DNA of 64,000 nucleotides from an uncultured Selenomonadales bacterium. Its GTDB lineage: Bacteria > Bacillota > Negativicutes > Selenomonadales > Selenomonadaceae. Every line of letters starts with the position of its first letter. The stretch's first letter is position 1. Below the pieces are notes generated by a model. That model saw nothing but the letters and a program-made list of their open reading frames with translations. It was not told where the DNA came from and searched no databases. Made by a program: the position numbers and the translations under genes. Below are positions 18,486 to 26,744 of the stretch, piece by piece. The DNA lies in assembly GCA_937901445.1 (NCBI GenBank), contig CALDHY010000048.1, forward strand, positions 32,335 through 96,334, read 5' to 3'.

Positions 18486-18962
18486 ATGGATATAATTGAC
18501 AGAATAAGCCGCACATTAGGATTTTCCGGCGAAGAGGAGGAGAGAAAAATCGACAAGCCAGATAACGAAAACCCGCAAGCTCCAAGTTCGGAAGAGCAAC
18601 AACCATCGCCCGCGCAAAACGTTTTAAGCTTTAATTCTGCTGCGTCTGCTAAAGACAGTTCGTCGCCGCGTCTTGACAATCCCTACGTTCAATCTAAAAT
18701 CACAACGATTAAGCCGAAAGATTTTAACGATGCACAAGTCGTGGCAAATTGTCTGCGCGACGATATTCCGGTTATCGTAAACTTCGAGGAAACCGATGTA
18801 AATATTGCAACGCGAGTTATCGACTTTATTTACGGTACAGCTTACGCCATTGACGGCAAAGTAAAGCAAGTAAGCCAAAAGGTTTTTATCTGCGCGCCGA
18901 AAAATGTTACTGTTTCCTCGTCTGAAGAAGACAAAAAACCCGGAATGACTTTCATAGATTAA
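18486..18962 (+). CDS. sepF: Cell division protein SepF, first copy (complete)
   Basis: SepF anchors FtsZ filaments to the membrane at the septum. The N-terminal MDIIDRISRTLGF is the expected amphipathic membrane-targeting helix. A charged, proline/glutamine-rich linker spans residues 15-75. The SepF core then starts at TTIKPKDFNDAQVVANCLRDDIPVIVNFEE and goes on to RVIDFIYGTAYAIDGKVKQVSQKVFICAP. About 158 residues, typical. ATG 18486 is preferred over ATG 18468 because it gives the helix at the terminus and has a G-rich site 9 nt upstream. Confidence 0.93.
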   Translation: MDIIDRISRTLGFSGEEEERKIDKPDNENPQAPSSEEQQPSPAQNVLSFNSAASAKDSSSPRLDNPYVQSKITTIKPKDFNDAQVVANCLRDDIPVIVNFEETDVNIATRVIDFIYGTAYAIDGKVKQVSQKVFICAPKNVTVSSSEEDKKPGMTFID

Positions 18963-18983
18963 AAAGTTGGAGGCGGAACTACC

Positions 18984-19298
18984 ATTAACGAGAATAACGA
19001 AAACCAAAATGCTGAAGTTGCCGGCGACTTCAACTACAAGAAATCTGAAATTAAAACTATCAAGCCGAAAAATATTGACGATGCACAAATTATTTCAAAT
19101 TGTTTGCGTGATAAAATTCCTGTTATCGTGAATTTTGAAGAAACTTCCGAAGAAGAAATGAAGCGCGTTATGGATTTTATCAGCGGCACAACTTACGCCA
19201 TTGAAGGTAAATTTAAGCAAGTCAGTCAAAAAGTTTTTATTTTTGCGCCGGATAATATTACTGTTGAATCTACCAACGAAACTAAAAGGACGTGGTAG
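18984..19298 (+). CDS. SepF paralogue, second copy, without membrane helix; probable ATT start
   Basis: The frame is open from the stop of the first sepF, in the same frame, but has no ATG, GTG or TTG before 19104, which would cut into the core. GGAGG at 18969-18973 stands 10 nt before an ATT at 18984, so I infer an ATT start. The product (about 104 residues) has a short acidic tail (NENNENQNAEVAGDF) and then a complete SepF core: IKTIKPKNIDDAQIISNCLR to VFIFAPDNITVE. The membrane-targeting helix is missing. Alternatives are readthrough of the preceding TAA, giving a double-core protein, or a decayed gene; the core shows no damage. Confidence 0.7.
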   Translation: MNENNENQNAEVAGDFNYKKSEIKTIKPKNIDDAQIISNCLRDKIPVIVNFEETSEEEMKRVMDFISGTTYAIEGKFKQVSQKVFIFAPDNITVESTNETKRTW

Positions 19299-19325
19299 AT
19301 ATAAATTGGAGGAGGCGTTTTTTGG

Positions 19326-19631
19326 ATGAGTCACATATTTAAAAATTTTTTTGGAAATTGGAACAGCAAACATAATCAAGTCAGAGAAATTGAAATTTCA
19401 ATGATTAAACCAAAAAATCTTAAAGACGCTGAAAAAATTGTAGATTGTCTCTTAGATAAAATCCCCGTCGTTGTAAGTTTTGACGACACCGCAGAAGAAA
19501 ATATTCATCAGATTTTAGATTTTGTTCACGGCAAAGTTTACGCCTTTGAGGGCAAAATGGAACAAGTCGGGCAAAAGGTTTTTCTTTTTACGCCCGATAA
19601 TATTGAAATTGAAAATGCTGAAGAAAAATAA
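19326..19631 (+). CDS. SepF paralogue, third copy, short linker
   Basis: 101 residues: a short N-terminus MSHIFKNFFGNWNSK that could form a membrane-binding amphipathic helix, almost no linker, then the core EISMIKPKNLKDAEKIVDCLL through VYAFEGKMEQVGQKVFLFTPD. GGAGGAGG lies about 10 nt upstream. The core is more diverged from copies 1 and 2 than those are from each other. Confidence 0.85.
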   Translation: MSHIFKNFFGNWNSKHNQVREIEISMIKPKNLKDAEKIVDCLLDKIPVVVSFDDTAEENIHQILDFVHGKVYAFEGKMEQVGQKVFLFTPDNIEIENAEEK

Positions 19632-19655
19632 ATTTAAAGTTTTGGAGGCGAAAAT

Positions 19656-20444
19656 TTGCAAGACTCGCACGAAAAAATTATTCGGTACTACAAAGGTACT
19701 GAAGGCGAAAATATGGCAGTTAAGCTCGTGGATTTCGCCGAACAAGCTAAAAAAAATCGAAAGTACAAACTTAGCGGTTTTTTAACGCCGTTTGAACAGG
19801 AAATGGCAAACACAATCGCAAACAGTCTCGGCGATTTGAATGTAGAATTTGCCGGCGGATTTATCGGCGCGGAAAGACAACGCGCCGCTTTTTGTCATAT
19901 AGATTTTGAAGGGACGCCGGTCTTTGAAATTGCCGTCATTAAAGCCGAATGGAACGGCGAATTTGCCCGCCTTAGTCATCGTGACGTTTTGGGCTCGATT
20001 TTAAGTTTGGGCGTAAGCCGTGAAGTTGTCGGCGATATTATTGCCACAAAAGAATTTGCAAAAATTATCGTCGATAAAAAAATGGCAGATTATTTCATTG
20101 CAAATTTAAAAAGAATTGGCGATAGCGGCGTTGAAACAACTTTGGACGAACTTTTAAACATTGAGCCAAAAGAAGAGCGCGTTAAAGAAATTTCTGCTAC
20201 AGTTGCATCTCTTCGCGCAGATTCAATCGCCGCCGCCGGTTTCGGTATGTCGCGCAGTAAAATGGCTGATGAAATTGCCGCCGAAAAAGTTAAGCTGAAT
20301 TGGCAAACTTTGAAAAGTGCCGCGCAGTCAATCAAAAAGGGCGATATTTTAAGTATGCGCGGGCGTGGCAGACTCGAAGTCGCCGAAATTCGCGGGCAAA
20401 CCAAGAAAGGGCGAATTAGCGTTTTACTCAAAAGATTTTTTTAA
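19656..20444 (+). CDS. ylmH: YlmH-like S4-domain RNA-binding protein
   Basis: 262 residues. The N-terminal two thirds are the YlmH-specific region (FLTPFEQEMANTIAN, RQRAAFCHIDFE, LSHRDVLGSILSLGVSREVVGDI). The C-terminal S4 domain contains SRSKMADEIAAEKVKLNW and SMRGRGRLEVAEI. B. subtilis YlmH works in ribosome rescue and is encoded in the division cluster, as here. TTG 19656 follows GGAGG at good spacing. The last 26 bp of the gene occur again at 20660-20685. Confidence 0.92.
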   Translation: MQDSHEKIIRYYKGTEGENMAVKLVDFAEQAKKNRKYKLSGFLTPFEQEMANTIANSLGDLNVEFAGGFIGAERQRAAFCHIDFEGTPVFEIAVIKAEWNGEFARLSHRDVLGSILSLGVSREVVGDIIATKEFAKIIVDKKMADYFIANLKRIGDSGVETTLDELLNIEPKEERVKEISATVASLRADSIAAAGFGMSRSKMADEIAAEKVKLNWQTLKSAAQSIKKGDILSMRGRGRLEVAEIRGQTKKGRISVLLKRFF

Positions 20445-20685
20445 AGTTTTTTATCTTTTAAATGTACTTTCTTTTTATAAAGAAAGTACCAAAGAAAATC
20501 TTTCGCCCGTCAGGGTTTTTCACGTCAAAGGTTACAAAAATTTAAAGTATGAGCCGCGTTTACCCACTCTTCCTCAATTCGTACTCACAACTAAAAACCG
20601 ATGACGGGCTGATATTTCAATTACTGTTGTAATTCAGTTTATATATAACTCAAGAATCCGCGTTTTACTCAAAAGATTTTTTTAA
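20419..20685. repeat. 26-bp direct repeat flanking a 215-bp insert with family-3 palindrome (copy b)
   Basis: The final 26 bp of ylmH (20419-20444) recur exactly at 20660-20685, just before the divIVA ribosome binding site. Between them lies a noncoding stretch with tactttcttt/aaagaaagta (20465-20474 with 20479-20488), then ccaaagaaaatctttcgccc, a sequence shared with the copy near 51,000. The arrangement suggests that a small repeat element landed at the end of ylmH and duplicated the target, or a recombination event between two copies. Confidence 0.75.
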
Positions 20686-20700
20686 CGGGAGGCTAAATAG

Positions 20701-21414
20701 GTGCTTACACCATTAGATATTCAAAATCGTGAGTTTAAAAAAGGTTTTCGAGGTTACAACGAAAATGAAGTTGACGAATTTTTAGATAGGATCGTTGCAG
20801 ATTATGAAAAACTCCTGCGCGAAAATGAAAAACTCAAGGAACGCGTCGGCGCAAATGATAAAGAAATTACCCATTACAAAGGGCTTGAACAAAATTTACA
20901 GGATACTTTGATTGTTGCACAAAAAACCGCTGAAGACGTTTTGAACGCGGCACGCAAAAACGCTAAAGAAATTCGTGAAAACGCCGCCAATGAAGCGCAA
21001 ACTGTACACGAAAATACAATCCGTGAAGCGCAAAATATCCGCGTTCAAGCACAACTCGACGCCAAACGCCACGTTGACGAAACTATTTTTAAACTTACCA
21101 CCATTGTTTCAGAATATGATAAGCTCGTACGCGAAAAAAATTCTTTCCTTGTAAAAATGCGCGCGGCTCTTGAATCCGAATTAGCCGTTGTCAACCAACT
21201 TTTAACCTCAATCCCTACGCCTATGGAAATTGAAACGTTAAAAAATTCTGCAATTCAAGCCGTAAAAAATATTCAATCTGCCGAGCCCGCCGAAAAAGTC
21301 GAAACTGTAAAATCTGAAACAAAAAAATCTAAAGTCGAAAAAGAAGTACCGCCCGAAAAATCAGCTGAAGTAAAAGATGAAACAGCTTTATATAAACCCG
21401 TCAAAAAAAATTAG
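20701..21414 (+). CDS. divIVA: DivIVA-family septum/pole protein
   Basis: 237 residues. The conserved N-terminus LTPLDIQNREFKKGFRGYNENEVDEFLDRI is the lipid-binding domain, followed by a long coiled coil (residues 30-180, runs of EN.A..EAQ) and a charged lysine/glutamate tail. It recruits division and wall-synthesis proteins to curved membrane. GTG start with GGGAGG 8 nt upstream. The position after ylmH matches Firmicutes gene order. Confidence 0.94.
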   Translation: MLTPLDIQNREFKKGFRGYNENEVDEFLDRIVADYEKLLRENEKLKERVGANDKEITHYKGLEQNLQDTLIVAQKTAEDVLNAARKNAKEIRENAANEAQTVHENTIREAQNIRVQAQLDAKRHVDETIFKLTTIVSEYDKLVREKNSFLVKMRAALESELAVVNQLLTSIPTPMEIETLKNSAIQAVKNIQSAEPAEKVETVKSETKKSKVEKEVPPEKSAEVKDETALYKPVKKN

Positions 21415-21444
21415 CCGCAAAAATTTTGTGAGGAGTGGAAAATT

Positions 21445-21960
21445 TTGAAGTCAACAATTAAAATCCTTAAAAAAGTTCTGCTCGTCATAGAATTATTTTT
21501 TGCGATAATTATAATAAATTGGGAAAAATCCCTCTTCGTTGGAATTATTGCGCTTGACCAATATTTAAAAATCCGCGTTATGGATTCTATGACACTCGGC
21601 GAATCAATCCCAATTGTAGACAATTTTTTCCATTTCACATACGTTTTAAATCCCGGCGCGGCATTTGGAATTTTGCCGAATCAACGGGTATTTTTTTTGT
21701 GCACGGGCGCGGTACTTTTGCTGGCAACGGCGTATTTTTACCCGCGTATCAAAAAAAATGACAGGCTTTTAAAATTCGGCGTTATAAATTTGGTTAGCGG
21801 CTCCACTTCAAATTTAATTGACAGATTTCAAACAGGTTACGTTGTAGATTTTCTTGACTTCAGAATTTGGCCCATTTTCAACATTGCCGATGTTGCAATA
21901 GTTTTTGGAATGTGCGTGGTAATTTATTTTGTGGCGTTCAATATGGAAAATAAGGATTAG
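21445..21960 (+). CDS. lspA: Lipoprotein signal peptidase
   Basis: 171 residues, four membrane segments. Catalytic aspartates are expected in STSNLIDRF and FNIADVAIVFG, both present, and VLNPGAAFGIL is the conserved loop. It has an extra N-terminal hydrophobic stretch and STSNLID in place of the usual GAxGNLID. It removes signal peptides from diacylglyceryl prolipoproteins. TTG start after GAGGAG. The last codons and stop are part of heptad array H6. Confidence 0.92.
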   Translation: MKSTIKILKKVLLVIELFFAIIIINWEKSLFVGIIALDQYLKIRVMDSMTLGESIPIVDNFFHFTYVLNPGAAFGILPNQRVFFLCTGAVLLLATAYFYPRIKKNDRLLKFGVINLVSGSTSNLIDRFQTGYVVDFLDFRIWPIFNIADVAIVFGMCVVIYFVAFNMENKD

Positions 21961-21985
21961 GGGCTAAGGATTAGGGATTATGGAT
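21953..21985. repeat. Heptad micro-repeat array H6 (lspA-rluD junction)
   Basis: aaggatt, aggggct, aaggatt, agggatt, atggatt: five units without an inverted arm. It encodes the last residues and stop codon of lspA and reaches the rluD start codon, filling the whole gap. Confidence 0.75.
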
Positions 21986-21986
21986 T

Positions 21987-22889
21987 ATGGATTTTCAAGT
22001 TGATAAAAAAAATTTGCGCCTTGATATTTTTTTGAATGACAAATTTCCTGATTGGTCGCGTTCACATATTCAAAAAATTATTTCAGATGGTAAAATTACA
22101 GTCGATAAAAAAATTGTTAAGCCGAGTTTCAAACTTAGCGGCGGCGAAATTATTTCAATCGCTGAAATTGAAACTGTCGAAACTGAATATTTGCCTGAAA
22201 ATTTGCCGCTTAATATTTTGTACGAAGATGCAGATATTGTTGTTGTCAACAAGGCGCGCGGTATGACTGTACACCCCGCCGAAACGGTCAAAAGCGGAAC
22301 GCTTGTAAACGCACTGCTTTTTCACTGTAAAGATTTATCGGGAATTAACGGCGTTAAGCGTCCCGGAATTGTACACCGCCTCGATAAAGATACTTCCGGC
22401 GTTATGGTCGTTGCCAAAAATGATTTTGCGCACGTCAACCTTGCCGAACAAATTAAAAATAAAACTGCAACAAGAAATTATTTGGCGATTGTACACGGCG
22501 TCATTTCCGACAACGCGGGAATTATTACCGGCGCAATAGGCAGGGATAAAGTTGACAGAAAAAAAATGGCGGTTACGGCGGGCGGTAAAAGCGCGGTTAC
22601 TGAATTTAAAGTTCTGGAGCGGTTTAAAAATTTTACTTACGTTGAATGCAAACTTCAGACGGGGCGCACTCATCAAATTAGAGTGCATATGGCGGCGATA
22701 GGGCACCCGCTTTTGGGCGATTCAAAATACACTGCGCGAAAAAATATTTTTGAAATTGAAGGGCAAGCGTTGCACTCGTACACTTTAACTTTAACGCATC
22801 CGACAACCGGCGAAATTATGAAATTTACCGCGCCGCTCCCTGACGATATGCAAAAAATTTTAAATCAACTGCGAATGGAGGAATTTTAA
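21987..22889 (+). CDS. rluD: RluD-type 23S rRNA pseudouridine synthase
   Basis: 300 residues. An S4 domain at the N-terminus (LDIFLNDKFPDWSRSHIQKII) is followed by the catalytic HRLDKDTSGVMVVAK with its aspartate, and by LQTGRTHQIRVHMAAIGHPLLGD. It makes pseudouridines in helix 69 of 23S rRNA in the RluD case; RluC-type targets are possible. It shares one base with the HAD gene that follows (TAATG). Confidence 0.93.
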   Translation: MDFQVDKKNLRLDIFLNDKFPDWSRSHIQKIISDGKITVDKKIVKPSFKLSGGEIISIAEIETVETEYLPENLPLNILYEDADIVVVNKARGMTVHPAETVKSGTLVNALLFHCKDLSGINGVKRPGIVHRLDKDTSGVMVVAKNDFAHVNLAEQIKNKTATRNYLAIVHGVISDNAGIITGAIGRDKVDRKKMAVTAGGKSAVTEFKVLERFKNFTYVECKLQTGRTHQIRVHMAAIGHPLLGDSKYTARKNIFEIEGQALHSYTLTLTHPTTGEIMKFTAPLPDDMQKILNQLRMEEF

Positions 22890-23530
22890 TGAAGGCAATG
22901 CTTTTTGATATGGACGGCGTTTTGGTAGACAGCGAGCCGATTCATTTTGCGGGCAGAAAAAGAACTTTGAAACGTTACGGGCTTGAAATTACCGACGAGG
23001 AACTTTTTAATTATCAGGGAATTTTGGCAAAGCCTTTCCTGCGCGATATTGCCGAAAAACGCGGCGTTGAAATTCCTATTGACGAGGCGGCAGAATTTGT
23101 ACCTGTCGATTTTAAAACCGAATTTGATAAAAGCGAAATTAAACCAATTGACGGGATTAAAACTTTGCTTGAAAATTTGGCGGCGAAAAATATTCCGATG
23201 GCTATTGCAAGTTCGTCAAGCCCGCAGTTAATCAGAGAATTTGTAAAACGCCTTGAAATTGAAAAATATTTTACCGCGCTTGTTAGCGGGCACGAAGTCG
23301 CAAATGGTAAACCTGCGCCTGACATTTATTTAAGAGCGGCAGAATTGGTAAAAGTTGCGCCCGCCGAATGTGTCGTACTTGAAGACAGCCGGAACGGAAT
23401 TTTGGCGGGTAAAGCCGCCGGTATGTATTGCATAGGTTTTCGCAGTCCGCACAGCGGCAACCAAGATTTATCAAAGGCTGATGTTATCGTTAATAAAATT
23501 TCTGAAATTGATTTAAATCTTTGGAGTTAA
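22889..23530 (+). CDS. HAD-superfamily phosphatase, beta-phosphoglucomutase-like
   Basis: 213 residues: motif I FDMDGVLVDSEP, cap domain, IASSSSPQLI (motif II), KPAPDIYLRAAE (motif III lysine) and LEDSRNGILAGKAAGM (motif IV). This layout fits the phosphoglycolate phosphatase/beta-PGM subgroup. Substrate not determinable. Coupled to rluD by overlapping stop and start. Confidence 0.88.
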   Translation: MKAMLFDMDGVLVDSEPIHFAGRKRTLKRYGLEITDEELFNYQGILAKPFLRDIAEKRGVEIPIDEAAEFVPVDFKTEFDKSEIKPIDGIKTLLENLAAKNIPMAIASSSSPQLIREFVKRLEIEKYFTALVSGHEVANGKPAPDIYLRAAELVKVAPAECVVLEDSRNGILAGKAAGMYCIGFRSPHSGNQDLSKADVIVNKISEIDLNLWS

Positions 23531-23534
23531 GGTT

Positions 23535-23807
23535 ATGGCTGAAATTGTTTTGCAAATACAAATTGACGCAGATTTAAAAAATGCAGCCGAAAAAATTTAT
23601 AACAAAATGGGCTTAAACCTTACTGAAGCCGTGCGCTTATTCGCACAAAAAAGCGTTGAATTGGGAACTGCGCCTTTTGCGATTTCAACAAAAAAAAATA
23701 CCGCCTTCGGCTTGTTATCAAAATATGCAAATAAAAATTTAATCCCGCTGGAAAATTCGGCGTGGGAAAGTGCGGTGTCAGAAAAATATGGCAAAAAAAC
23801 TGATTGA
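23535..23807 (+). CDS. RelB/DinJ-family antitoxin
   Basis: 90 residues. LQIQIDADLKNAAEKIYNKM followed by GLNLTEAVRLFAQKSVE is the standard RelB/DinJ ribbon-helix-helix start. Its usual partner is a RelE/YafQ toxin, but here the following gene is a PIN-domain protein. It overlaps that gene by 20 nt. Confidence 0.88.
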   Translation: MAEIVLQIQIDADLKNAAEKIYNKMGLNLTEAVRLFAQKSVELGTAPFAISTKKNTAFGLLSKYANKNLIPLENSAWESAVSEKYGKKTD

Positions 23808-24093
23808 CGCCAATGCTATTTTAAGATATTTGCTGAATGACGTTGAAACAATGGCGGCAGAATCTGCAAAAGTTATACAAAACGGCGCGTTCACAATTTC
23901 TGAAGTTTTGGCAGAAGTTGTTTACGTTTTAATGAAAGTTTATAAAGTCGAACGGCAGGAAATTTCAAAAGTGCTGATAATTTTTTTAGATTGTATTTTG
24001 ATTGCTTACAATGAAACAGACTCGACAGAAATTTTCACTTTCGATAAAAAATTAAATAAGCGATTGAAAAAACATTCGCAAGGAGAAAATTAA
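23788..24093 (+). CDS. PIN-domain protein, apparently internally shortened
   Basis: About 101 residues. It keeps the PIN features LIDANAILRYLLND (first acidic residue), FTISEVLAEVVYVLMKVYKV and DCILIAYN with TFDKKLNKR. The roughly 25-35 residues normally between the second helix pair and DxxLIAYN are missing, so LIIFLD runs straight into CILIAYN. PIN toxins such as VapC are usually about 130 residues. An in-frame deletion that weakens or kills the nuclease is likely; alternatively it is a minimal variant. ATG 23788 gives the natural start MAKKLIDAN. Confidence 0.75.
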   Translation: MAKKLIDANAILRYLLNDVETMAAESAKVIQNGAFTISEVLAEVVYVLMKVYKVERQEISKVLIIFLDCILIAYNETDSTEIFTFDKKLNKRLKKHSQGEN

Positions 24094-24749
24094 TGTTCAA
24101 TTTTTCCCGTAAAGACACGGAGTTTTTTGATTTATTTTTGGAGAACGCAAAATATTTTCATTTGGGCGCGGTACTTTTGGACGAAGTTATAAAAGACCCT
24201 AACAAAACTTTTGAACGTATTGAAGAAATTTTGGGGCTTGAATCAGCCGCCGATGAAGTCAACGAAAGAATCATTGCAAAGTTGAATTTAAGTTTCATAA
24301 CGCCGATTGACAGGGAAGATATTTACTCAATCGCCGGCGAACTTGCAACGGGCGTTGATATGTTACATGACGCCCTGCAACGAATCATAATGTATCACGC
24401 CGGACACGCCACTGAAAAATCTGCGCGAATGACAAAACTTTTGGTTGACAGTACGAACGAACTTTTGCGCGCCTTTGAACTTATGCACGATATAAAAAAA
24501 AATCAACGTGAAATGTTAGACGCAGTTCACAAAGTTTCAGATTATGAAAGCAGGGGCGATCATATTTACCGCGAAGATATTGGCGCACTTTTTGACGAAG
24601 CGGAGGTTGCCGCAAAGGAACACGGCGCAAGCAAGGCGGTTATTCATTTGATTAAGTGGAAAGATATTCTTGAAGACCTTGAACAGACGCTTGACCACTG
24701 CAAGAAAATTGGCGATATGATTCGCGGCGTGGTGATGAAATATGCTTGA
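24093..24749 (+). CDS. DUF47 (PhoU-like) phosphate transport regulator
   Basis: 218 residues, almost all helical. FSRKDTEFFDLFLENA at the start and FITPIDREDIYSIA are typical of the DUF47/YkaA family. These proteins pair with Pit-type transporters and are thought to regulate them. It overlaps the Pit gene by 8 nt. Confidence 0.9.
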   Translation: MFNFSRKDTEFFDLFLENAKYFHLGAVLLDEVIKDPNKTFERIEEILGLESAADEVNERIIAKLNLSFITPIDREDIYSIAGELATGVDMLHDALQRIIMYHAGHATEKSARMTKLLVDSTNELLRAFELMHDIKKNQREMLDAVHKVSDYESRGDHIYREDIGALFDEAEVAAKEHGASKAVIHLIKWKDILEDLEQTLDHCKKIGDMIRGVVMKYA

Positions 24750-25740
24750 ACTCCAATATTTAATTTTCACGGTAATAATTTTGGCGTTGGTGTTCGACTT
24801 TATAAACGGTTTTCACGACACGGCAAACGCAATAGCAACTTCAGTATCGACGCGCGCCCTTTACCCGAGCCACGCAATAATTATGGCGGCGGGTTTAAAT
24901 TTTTTTGGGGCAATGTTCAGCACGGGCGTTGCAAAAACCATTGGCGGCGATATTGTAAGCAGTGCAAGTATCGTTGACGAAAAAATTATTATTGCCGCGC
25001 TTTTCGGGGCGATTGTCTGGAATTTGATAACGTGGTGGCTCGGTATTCCCTCAAGTTCATCTCACGCGCTTGTCGGCGGTATGATTGGCGCGGTTTTAAT
25101 TTCAGTTGGAAGCAGCGGCTTAAATTGGAATGGTATTGGAAAAATTGTTGTGGCGTTAATTGCCTCGCCGGTAATTGCGATTGTTACGGGAATTATCGTA
25201 ATGAATATTTTGTTTCGGCTTTTTGGAAATTTCAGCCCGCACGCAGTCAATCAAAATTTTAGGCGAATGCAAATAGTTTCGGCGGCAACAATGGCTTTTT
25301 CGCACGGCTCGAACGACGCCCAAAAATCTATGGGAATTATCACGCTTGCACTTTTCAGCGGCGGCTTTATTTCTGAATTTGAAGTTCCAACTTATGTAAA
25401 AATTTTATGCGCAACGGCAATGGCGATAGGAACTGCAACGGGCGGTTGGCGAATTATAAAAACAATCGGCGGTAAAATTTTTAAGCTTGAACCAATTTCA
25501 GGATTTGCGGCGGATTTAAATTCGTCAATCGTGGTTTTCAGTTCAACGCTTTTACATTTGCCCGTTTCAACTACTCACGTTGTTTCCGGCTCAATTATGG
25601 GCGTCGGCACTGCAAAAAGAGTAAACGCCGTTCATTGGGGCGTCGCGCAGGAAATGGTTAAGGCGTGGATTATGACCATTCCTCTTACGGCTTTAATGGG
25701 CGCGGGCGCGTACTTTGTAACTGATTTTGTTTTTGATTGA
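24742..25740 (+). CDS. pit: Inorganic phosphate transporter, Pit family
   Basis: 332 residues with about ten membrane segments. Both inverted PiT signature motifs are visible: DFINGFHDTANAIATSVSTR near the N-terminus and MAFSHGSNDAQKSMGII near residue 190. It is a low-affinity phosphate/cation symporter. Translationally coupled to the DUF47 gene. Confidence 0.94.
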   Translation: MLELQYLIFTVIILALVFDFINGFHDTANAIATSVSTRALYPSHAIIMAAGLNFFGAMFSTGVAKTIGGDIVSSASIVDEKIIIAALFGAIVWNLITWWLGIPSSSSHALVGGMIGAVLISVGSSGLNWNGIGKIVVALIASPVIAIVTGIIVMNILFRLFGNFSPHAVNQNFRRMQIVSAATMAFSHGSNDAQKSMGIITLALFSGGFISEFEVPTYVKILCATAMAIGTATGGWRIIKTIGGKIFKLEPISGFAADLNSSIVVFSSTLLHLPVSTTHVVSGSIMGVGTAKRVNAVHWGVAQEMVKAWIMTIPLTALMGAGAYFVTDFVFD

Positions 25741-25949
25741 AATTTTTTTAACACGGTTTTTCTTTCTTTAAAAGAAAGAAAAGCCGCCTAAAAGAAAGAA
25801 TCGTCGCCCGCACATGCGCTTTGCATTTTCGTACGCTCAAAGTATATCACCTGTCCGCGTTTTACTTTCCTGTACGCTCCAATAAGCAGCGCGTCTGCGC
25901 GGTTGCTGGGCGACCTCTCTACCCTAATCCCTAAAAAGGGGGGAAATTT
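25741..25949. other. Noncoding gap with family-3-like palindrome and short heptad stub
   Basis: Between pit and murI. ttctttctttaaaagaaagaa (25760s) is a palindrome related to the family-3 repeat and could act as terminator. A GC-rich stretch with gtacgctc repeats follows (also seen near 17,600), then ccctaatccctaa, two inverted heptad units, ending beside the murI ribosome site. No gene seen. Confidence 0.6.
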
Positions 25950-26732
25950 TTGAAAATAGCATTTTTTGATTCAGGAATTGGCGGCTTATCTGTACTTCAC
26001 CACGCAATGAAAATTCTGCCGCACGAAGATTTTATTTTTTTCGCAGATGAAGATAACGTACCCTACGGTACAAAAACCCGTGAACAAGTTTTAGGCTACG
26101 TTGACGAAGCTTTTAAATTTTTAATCGCCCAAAACGTCGGCGCAATAGTTGTAGCTTGCAACACGGCAACTTCAGCAGCTGTCCGCGCAATGCGTGCAAA
26201 ATATTCCCTGCCGATAGTCGGAATGGAACCGGCGATAAAGCGCGCGTTGGATTTATATCCCAATAAAAAATTTTTAGTCACGGCAACTGAAATTACAATC
26301 AAGGGCGAAAAGCTTTTTGCATTGATTGAAAGGTTAAACGCCCAAAATTTTGCAGAATTAAAATCTTTATCGCCGCTTGTAGAATTTGCCGAGCGAATGG
26401 AATTTAATTCGGCAGCGGTTGAAAATTATCTGCGCGAGGAATTTGCGCCTTATAACTTTGAAAATTTTTCGTCGGTAGTTTTGGGCTGTACGCACTTCAA
26501 TTATTTCAAAGATACAATGAAAAAAATCTTGCCGCCACATATGAAACTTTTGGACGGCAACGCGGGAACTTTGAACTACTTGATAAAATTGGCGAATTTA
26601 AAAGTTGACGCTGATTCAAATAAATTTCCGCACGTTGAATATTTTTACAGCGGGCGACTTGTAACTTCAGAAAAAGAATTGGCGCGCCTTGAAAAATATT
26701 TGCGGCGGCTTGACGATATGTACTTAATTTGA
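25950..26732 (+). CDS. murI: Glutamate racemase
   Basis: Makes D-glutamate for peptidoglycan. 260 residues; FFDSGIGGLSVLH at the start, then the two catalytic cysteines in VVACNTATSAA and VLGCTHFNY. TTG start with a strong AAGGGGGG site upstream. Length is normal. Confidence 0.95.
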   Translation: MKIAFFDSGIGGLSVLHHAMKILPHEDFIFFADEDNVPYGTKTREQVLGYVDEAFKFLIAQNVGAIVVACNTATSAAVRAMRAKYSLPIVGMEPAIKRALDLYPNKKFLVTATEITIKGEKLFALIERLNAQNFAELKSLSPLVEFAERMEFNSAAVENYLREEFAPYNFENFSSVVLGCTHFNYFKDTMKKILPPHMKLLDGNAGTLNYLIKLANLKVDADSNKFPHVEYFYSGRLVTSEKELARLEKYLRRLDDMYLI

Positions 26733-26744
26733 GTTGGAAATTTT

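Noticed and set aside
18960-19298. sepF copy 2 as a simple pseudogene
   Set aside because: The core is intact, has its own GGAGG site, and no frameshift or stop is present; only the start codon is non-standard.
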